Shown in pieces: positions 57,550 through 64,000 of a stretch of 64,000 nucleotides of DNA. The notes beneath the pieces were generated by a model, which saw nothing but the letters and a program-made list of their open reading frames with translations, was not told the DNA's origin and ran no database searches. The position numbers and the translations under genes were made by a program. The first letter of the stretch is position 1. Every line of letters starts with the position of its first letter. Source of the DNA: Portulaca oleracea (Eukaryota; Streptophyta; Magnoliopsida; Caryophyllales; Portulacaceae); the NCBI GenBank assembly GCA_029582165.1, contig CM055893.1, forward strand, positions 29,105,679 to 29,169,678, in the 5' to 3' direction.

Positions 57550-59062
57550 AGGGTCTTTGGAGACTCTAGCCTCATCATCAATCAGGCTAAGAATGCATGG
57601 AAGTTTCGAAGTGAGTGCCTTTTGGCTTATCAGCGAAAGTTTTTGGGACTTGCTGATCAATTTGAGCAAATTAGCTTCCAATACCTTTCTAGGGACCACA
57701 ATGAATTGGCTGATGCGCTAGCCAAGTTGTCTTCAATGTTATCTATCCCATCAGGCACACTCCAGCTACCAATAATAGTAGAGCGGCAGTCTGAACCAGC
57801 ATATGTCTACGCCATGGAAACACCAGAACAGGAGACTAAGGAGTGGTTCCTTGACATATACAATTTTCTTCGTAAGGGAGAATTTTCTTCGCAATCAGGT
57901 CCCTAGCAGCACAATACTGCTTGATCCAAGATCATCTGTACAAGAAGTCACCTACAGGCATCAACTTGTTGTGTATCGATGCCAAAAGTGCAAAGGAAGT
58001 TATGGCTATGATACACGGAGGAGAGTGTGGGCCTCACATGAACGGGCACATGCTAGCAAAGAAGATTTAAAGGGCTGGTTACTATAGAACCACTATGGAG
58101 GGAGACTTCTTAAATTTTGTTCGAAGATGCCACAAGTGTCAGGAGTATGCTAACCAGCATCATCAACCTCCTTCATATTTGACTACACTAACATCTCCAT
58201 GGCCATTCTAGGTATGGGGTATCGACATCACTGGCAAAATACACCCAACCGGAACAGGACGGCATGAATACATCCTGGTCGCCATCGATTACTTCACTAA
58301 GTAGGTAGAGGCAGCCTCTTTTGCCAAACTCACATCCAAACAAGTGGCCAAATTCATCCTTCAGAACATCATATGCCGATATGGAGTGCCTCATGAGATC
58401 ATCAGTGATAACGGGAGTCACTTTCGAAAAGAAGTGGAGGTTTTTCTCACCACTTACAAAATTCAGCATCACCGGTCTTCACGTATCGACCTCGAGCTAA
58501 TGAAGCCGTGGAAGCGGCTAATAAAACGGTGGCAGGAATCATTAAGAAGATGGTTGTCACTTACAAAGATTGGACTGATAAGTTAGCATTCGCCTTGTGG
58601 GGATACCGAACTTCTATACGAACTGCCTTAGGGGCAACACCATATTCATTAGTGTATGGGATGGAAGCAATCATACCAATTGAATTAGCAATTCCTTCAT
58701 TACGAATAGTGGCAGAGAGCCAATTGCCAGAAGTAGAATGGGCTAGGGCAAGGTTCGAAGAGTTAATGCTGATGGACGAAAGTCGATTAAGGGCATTGCA
58801 TAATGTGCAAGTGTACCAAAGTAGGATCACTCGCGCTTTTAATAAGAAGGTGAAATGTCATTTACTTCAAGAAGGTGATTTGATGCTTAAGGAAATGACG
58901 GCACCTATACAAGACCCAAGGGGAAAATTTGCACCTAATTGGAAAGGTCCTTACATGATTAAGGCAGTTTTACCAGGAGGAGTGGCTCGGCTTGCTACTA
59001 TGGATGGTGAAGATATGATTCAGCCCACAAATTTGGATCAGCTCAAGCGATATTATGTTTAA
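57550..59062 (+). pseudogene. pol: Tat-3 RNase H C-terminus and integrase, first copy
   Basis: The first bases complete RNase H: FGDSSLIINQAKNAW (third catalytic Asp at 57562-57564), then the linker SFQYLSRDHNELADALAKLS. Integrase follows with frameshifts: zinc-binding H...H and C-x2-C (HKCQEY) around 58030-58145, first core Asp in VWGIDITGK (about 58220), second in IISDNGSHF (58407-58409), Glu in VEAANKT (58511-58513). Two in-frame TAGs replace expected residues (PF*VWG, FTK*VEA). The C-terminal 184 codons (58508-59062) are open, with RTALGATPYSLVYGMEA and a GPY motif (WKGPYMIKAVLPGGVARL). The fusion across the Athila insertion is exact. Confidence 0.85.
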
Positions 59063-59350
59063 TATAGCTAAGCAACTGGAAAACTAATTTTCAGACACTT
59101 GGTGAATATTTAATATATGCTCATAAAAAGAAGAAAAAATAAAGTTTGCAAGAGCACAATAATTGTAAACAATACTTCTTCTTTTATTAATGCAAGTACA
59201 CTACTTGTAAATAAGAAAATTCAAAAGGCGTAATTAAATAAAAGTTTATTCTGGTAAAGCAGTTCAGTTCCTTCACTTCCATCCATCTTCTAATTTTGTT
59301 TCACCTTATCCACTTCGCCAGTGGTCTCATGGTCAATCTCCATGTCAGTC
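59063..59350 (+). other. Tat-3 3' flank after integrase
   Basis: AT-rich sequence without a gene, ending at the duplication junction where Tat-2 LTR sequence begins abruptly. No PPT or LTR of Tat-3 is seen. Confidence 0.6.
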
Positions 59351-60884
59351 CCCGGCCTCGGGATCAGTTTCCGAGACAGAGAAAAAAAAAGACTAAAAAT
59401 AAAATATGGGCTCGGGATGATTTACTGTAGCAATACCTGCAGGTATTGTGAGTGAGTGACCCCGAAAAAAGGGTCTCGGGCCTGGAAATCAGATCCGAGG
59501 CGCGGGACTGACCGGAATACCGCCAGGTATTCCGCTTGTCCCGGCCTCGGGATCTGTTTCCGAGACAGAGAAAAAAATGAAAAAAAAAAATCCTTTTTTA
59601 AAAAAAAATTTCCGAAACAGAAATTAAAATACGAAGGGAAAAGAAATAAAAGCGAGAAGAAATAAAAAATAAGGAAAAAAAGGTAGAAGAGTTGCCAATT
59701 AATTTTTGAGCGAGAATTAATAAACACAAGAAACAAGACTCCACAAACCACGAACCACGAGATTCGGATCCGGGGGTAAGGTTATGAATTCGGGAATAAA
59801 AATTCCCGAATCCGCCCGTTCAACGAACGGACTTTACTAAACCGGTTAAATAAAAAGGAAGAGGAAGAGGAGAGAAGAAGAGAGTAGAATGGAGTATTAA
59901 TTAGCGTAATGAGTGTTATTTAGTTTCATACAAATACGATAATAAAGCGAAAAATAAATACAAGAAATAAAAGAATTGAATACAAGCGTACCTTTATTCA
60001 CGAACAATCCATATTATTTAGGTCGAGTTTAGGATTAACTCAAGTTACAATATAATATGAATAAGTAAGGAATAGAGAAGAAGAAAACAAAAATGCCAAT
60101 TAAATGTATGCAAGATGAGAGAAATATAGAGGGAGAAGAGAAAATAAAATCACCAAGTGTCAACACGCCAGGGTGATTTCGGTGTAGAATGAAATGGGGG
60201 ATGAGAGGGGTTTTATAGGAGAAATTAGGGTTGGGATTTTAGGTCAAAAATGAGGGGGAAAATGGTCGTGATACCGCCAAGCATCGTGCCCACCGCCGAA
60301 AAATTAGGTCATGGCACGCTTCCCGAGGCGGATGGAGGCACCCGGGCGTAACCCGCCCACAATACTGCGCAGCATCTTTGGACTTTGAGGCGCCAGTGCG
60401 TGTTTCCCTAGGTCAGCGCGCTTCCCGAGGTAAATCGGTCGGGCGACCGCCTCAATACCGCCGGTATCTTGGCTGGGAGAAGCCCAATTGCACGCTTCCC
60501 GAGGTGGGCCCGCTTCCTGAGGTCAGCACGCTTCCCGAGCCAATCCGCCCTGACCGGTATCTTTGGGCCTCGAGAAGCCAACAGACGCTTTCCGTGGTGG
60601 GCACGCTTCCCGAGGTGACCTAGGTCGGGCATAACCCACCAGAATACCTGTAGGTATGCCCATATCCGGGTTGCAGTCCTGCTTTGGGCCGCGTGTCAGG
60701 CTTTACTTTTTTGGGCTGTTTGGATTGGGCTTTTTTTGTGATGGCTTTTTTCTTGGGGTTTTTCCTTCATTTCTTCATCTTTTTTGCATTTTAAAATTCT
60801 TGGCATTTTCCTAAACTAAAAAAAACTTAAAATAAATTACAATATTTACAAAGCTGAATAGAATGATAAAATTCAGCGTCTACA
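59351..60884 (-). repeat. Truncated Tat-2 5' LTR in the second copy
   Basis: The 3'-proximal end of the LTR is cut at the junction, so PBS and interior are absent. Palindromes are at 59431-59448 and 59516-59531, TATA at 60217-60211. The U3 hairpin zone (60265-60560) has lost many short stretches relative to 27840-28175. It is followed by CATGC at 60885-60889, as in the first copy. Confidence 0.85.
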
Positions 60885-60889
60885 CATGC

Positions 60890-62566
60890 GCATAGACAAA
60901 AGATGATGGATGCTCTTACTGCATTAACAGTACCCCCCACGATGACTCTTGAATCTCTAGTTGCTCATGTGGCCACCCAACAAGAGGCCATTACCTTTGG
61001 AGTTGAAGATCTGCCTCAAGGAGAAGCATCCCACAACAAAGCACCATAACTTACAGTGCAATGTTCCAATAAGATCTGCCTCAGGGAGTACAACGCGTGC
61101 CCTTGGAGGACGGCACAGAAATTGGGAGTCCAACAACAGCATTTGGCTTAAAATGGTGTACAGCTCAGGGCCTACGACAATTCTCCTCGAAGGTCGGTCG
61201 GGTCAATAACATTGCCCATCACTACAGGCAATATTACTCGGAATGTGGAGTTCGTAGTGTTATCACCATCTCGGGAGAATCCATCAATGCTGTCTTTACT
61301 CCCAAGCAAGCGACCCTTGAAGTGGAACACAGTTCCATGGACGAAGAACTTCACAACTTTGAACTTGTGGCGACTTTGAGCCAGGATGAAGCTTCCTTTG
61401 ACTTCGATCCCTACTCAAATCCTAAAGTGCACGCTATGCTCAAGAGGCAAGGTCATTTCCTTGGGATGCCGCTGGGAAAGAACCCGAAAAACAAGATCCC
61501 TCCTGTGATCAAGACTTTTAAGCATAAGGGAAGGTTCGACTTAGGATACAAGCCAACTGAGAAGGAAGTTAGGCTCGCCAAAATAGCCATAGCTGAACAG
61601 AAGAGGATGGACAATCCTCCTACTTTGTTCCAAGTGAATCCCTATCCACTCACTCTGAATGGACAGTTTGTTAGGGAAGGTGATGACTTCCCTTACTATG
61701 GATTCCCTGAACCATTCTACCTGAAGAACAAGGGAGTTCAAGTTGCTGGGTTAGAAGTTTTGAATGACTGTACCATTAATATGGCTACTGTTTTTGTCCC
61801 CGCTCGAGACAAACAACCACCATTAGAATGGACCCACCTCGTCGGAAGCAACATATTTGGCATGCTGTTTGGACAAGAGGCCGTCCAAGAGAAGACTGAA
61901 GCTGACGCTCTTATTGCTGCATTATCCAACCCAAGCTTTGACCTAAGTCTTCTGATTACTGAAGAAGAAGACATGCCGGGGACTGACAGGGAGATTGCGG
62001 AGCACACCATACCTTTACTCCCAAATGCAAAATCGGTTCGACAGAAGTCTAGGAGGATCAAGCCTGAATGGGCTAAGAAATTTGAAGAGGAAATGATCAA
62101 GCAGCTTAACGCTAAGTTTATCAAAGCAGTCCAATACCCTGAATGGATTGCTAATATCGTTCTAGTGCCCAAGAAGGATGGGAAAGTGTGCATGTGTGTA
62201 GACTTTCGAGACCTTAACAAAGCCAGTCCACAAGATAGTTTCCCACTACCTCACATTGATGTGTTGGTAGATAACACTTGCGGACACAAGCTCCTGTATT
62301 TTATGGACGGATATGCCGGTTACAATCAAATAAAAATGGAAGAAGATGATCTGGAGAAGACCTCCTATACCACACCATGGGGAACGTACTGCTATGTGGT
62401 CATGCCTTTCGGTCTCAAAAATGTTGGCGCAACATATCAAAGGACAACCAACACCCTACTCCATGACATGATGCACATAGAAGTAGAGGTTTATGTGGAT
62501 GACATGATTGTTAAGTCCAAGACAAGGGAGGAGCATATTCCTAACCTCCGCAAGTTCTTTCTGTGA
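60890..62566 (+). pseudogene. pol: Tat-3 protease region and RT, second copy
   Basis: One open frame of 489 codons (61097-62566) spans the region after the lost protease active site through RT, including HAMLKRQGHFLGMPLGKN, FMDGYAGYNQIKM and VYVDDMIVKS. The TAA that cuts the first copy at 29153-29155 is TTA here. This copy has its own TGA at 62564-62566, where the first copy has CGA. KVRMCVDF of the first copy is KVCMCVDF here. Confidence 0.85.
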
Positions 62567-63519
62567 CTTCGCAAATACAAGATGCGGCTCAATCCAGCAA
62601 AGTGCACCTTCGGTGCTACCTCTGGGAAGCTGCTAGGCTATGTGGTCAGCCAACGGGGCATTGAGGTTTATCCTTCAAAGATAAAAGCTATCCAAGAGTT
62701 ACAGCCACCAAGGACAGAAAATGAGATAAGAGGTTTCTTAGGACGAGTCCAGTACATCAGCAGGTTCATCTCAAAGCTCACCATGACCTGTGAACCCTTG
62801 TTCAAGAAACTGAAGAAAGGAAGCAAAGTAGAATAGAATGATCAATGTCAAGCTGCTTTTGATAAAATCAAGGAGTATTTGTAGCATCATCCAGTCCTCA
62901 TGCCACCAGTACCAGATGAGCCTCCACTCCTTTACCTTACAGTGACCAGCTCCGCAATGTGAGCTATGCTAGATCAAAAGGTAAAAGGTCAAGAGAGCGC
63001 CATCTACTACTTGAGCAAGAAGTTCCTATACTATGAAAGTCGATACACACACATAAGAAAATGGCTCTCGCATTAGTATGGGCCACCAAGAAGTTAAGGC
63101 ATTACATGTTTTCGCATACCGTATATGTTATAGCTGAGAATAATCCCATCAAATGCATTATGGAGCAACAACCATCAATAACCGCATCGCCCGATAGGCA
63201 GTCATAGTTTCAGAGTTCAGTCTTCAATATTTACCCCAGAAATCCATCAAAGGGCAGTTTGTTTCAGACTTTCTGGCTGCTTCACCATCACAGGAACCTC
63301 CAAGCACTCACATGGAATTCCCAGACGAAGACGTATTCTTCACTGATGAAATTACGTGGGAAATGTATTTTGATGGAGCTTCTAACCAAATGGGTTGCAG
63401 AGTAGGAGTCCTGTATCTATAAAGTTGGACTTTGATGCTACTAACAACGCTGTAGAATATGAAACATGCATCAAGGGTCTACAAGCTGGCTTGGCTTTAG
63501 GCGTACGTCTCATAAGGGT
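62567..63519 (+). pseudogene. pol: Tat-3 RT end and RNase H N-terminal part, second copy
   Basis: RT connection sequence resumes at 62582 (LNPAKCTFGATSGKLLGY) and ends at the same TAG as the first copy. RNase H follows with the same early lesions, plus a private 31-bp deletion near 63413 that removes GVGVLLISPERAHVP-type sequence and shifts the frame. It ends at the same Athila insertion site (AGGGT 63515-63519). Confidence 0.8.
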
Positions 63520-64000
63520 TGATAAGCCGCAAGTGCACGGGTGAAATTGTAGCATAAATCAAAGTCGTTCCCACAGGGACTTTTCCTTTCAACGCACTGA
63601 ACTAGCCTCCTAATTGATCGCTAAGTCGATCCGTTTTTGGATTGAAATAACTAAATCTAAATCTAATCACAATCAAGAACTAAACAAAAGGTTATTCACA
63701 CAAACTTTTCGAATTTAATCAAGGTAAAAAGGCGTTCAGGGGACGAAACCTAAGTCAAATAACGAATCAACGATGTGGATTGAACTCTCATTTCATTAAT
63801 TTGCACAATCAAGGTTCGATAATCGCATAGAACACTTCGCAATGAGATTTTGTCACTAGAGCGAATTGCCAAGACTAACCAAGCACCTACTTTCGTGGTT
63901 ATTTCGATTTAGTCAAGGTTAAAGATCTAATTATCTCAAGAACCCTAGTTAAAACTTCTATGTCTAGATAATTTTAACTAGTTCAATCTAAGTTTTCGGG
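63520..64000 (-). repeat. Athila LTR, second duplication copy (cut by window end)
   Basis: Starts TGATAAGCCGCAAGTGCACG directly after AGGGT and matches LTR 1 (31163 onward), including CAACGCACTGAAC. If the duplication is complete, a second Athila array should follow to the right. Confidence 0.85.

Larger units (their letters stand above)
16915..59350 (+). mobile_element. Tat-3: decayed Tat-lineage element split by two insertions
   Basis: Removing Tat-2 (17815-28496) and the Athila array (31163-57549) with one copy of each 5-bp TSD rejoins one reading order: gag C terminus and zinc knuckle, protease region, RT, RNase H, integrase. Both junctions fall inside recognisable proteins: the segment before protease, and RNase H between its second and third catalytic residues. 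No LTR or PBS of Tat-3 is visible. The left end is uncertain, and the right end is cut by the 59350/59351 duplication junction. Total retained length is about 5.4 kb. Confidence 0.8.
26922..59350. repeat. First copy of a ~32.4-kb tandem duplication
   Basis: From CCCGGCCTCGGGATCAG at 26922 onward the sequence matches 59351 onward in the same order: partial Tat-2 5' LTR, TSD CATGC, Tat-3 protease-RT-RNase H, TSD AGGGT, Athila LTR. The first copy ends in the Tat-3 3' flank at 59350. Both breakpoints share a short GTCCC-like microhomology. Confidence 0.7.
59351..64000. repeat. Second copy of the ~32.4-kb tandem duplication (partial)
   Basis: Matches 26922 onward with scattered substitutions, small indels concentrated at about 60250-60600, and a 31-bp deletion in RNase H near 63413. 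It continues past the window end inside the Athila LTR. Confidence 0.75.

Overview
This window is repeat-dominated plant DNA, most likely from a eudicot, and I see no convincing host gene. The evidence is the set of plant-specific Ty3/gypsy LTR-retrotransposon lineages (Tat, Athila, Tekay), their tRNA primer-binding sites and polypurine tracts, plant mobile domain (PMD) and DUF7745-like ORF remnants, and AT-rich non-coding filler. The species cannot be fixed from the sequence.

Layout. (1) 1-7098 is the 3' part of a + strand Tat-lineage element (Tat-1). It carries an antisense PMD gene with its own TATA box and one intron, the start of a second antisense ORF, tandem repeats, a polypurine tract and a 1566-bp 3' LTR. 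(2) 7099-9963 is unassigned AT-rich sequence with a Helitron-like terminus, a (TAA)n microsatellite and a 30-bp tandem repeat. (3) 9964-about 15955 is a Tekay/Del-type element with a 3-kb LTR and a non-coding interior; its 3' LTR is missing. (4) From about 16.9 kb to 59.35 kb lies a decayed + strand Tat element (Tat-3: gag, protease, RT, RNase H, integrase) split by two insertions. The first is Tat-2 (17815-28496, minus strand, 10.7 kb, TSD CATGC), a gag-only Tat element. The second is an Athila-type block (31163-57549, minus strand, TSD AGGGT) that is not one element: it is an LTR-sharing tandem array, LTR-int-LTR-int-LTR-int-LTR-int-LTR, with a period near 6.24 kb, whose units encode only gag and protease. 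(5) At 59351 the sequence restarts inside the Tat-2 5' LTR and repeats the Tat-2 LTR / Tat-3 pol / Athila LTR order to the window end. This implies a tandem duplication with a unit near 32.4 kb.

How the parts relate. Tat-3 is the only element here with RT and integrase remnants, and it is dead (frameshifts, stops). Tat-2, the Athila units and the Tekay derivative lack pol and must have been moved by enzymes supplied in trans. Nesting order is Tat-3 first, then Tat-2 and the Athila element, then array growth and the 32-kb duplication.

The most unusual signal is a set of short hairpin/palindrome elements. In Tat-1, 13 copies of a core like AAAACCCGCCTAGGTTTT sit only in non-coding parts (LTR, antisense intron, antisense promoter side), and the flanking stem bases differ between copies yet usually stay complementary. 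Tat-2 has related hairpins (AATACC-GCCA/TGCA-GGTATT) and the Athila LTR has CACGGACCGTG / GGCACTACCCGTGCC. In all three families a cluster lies about 45-75 bp upstream of the LTR TATA box. A separate 5'-leader hairpin has conserved flanks but a different stem in Tat-1 and Tat-2, consistent with selection on structure.
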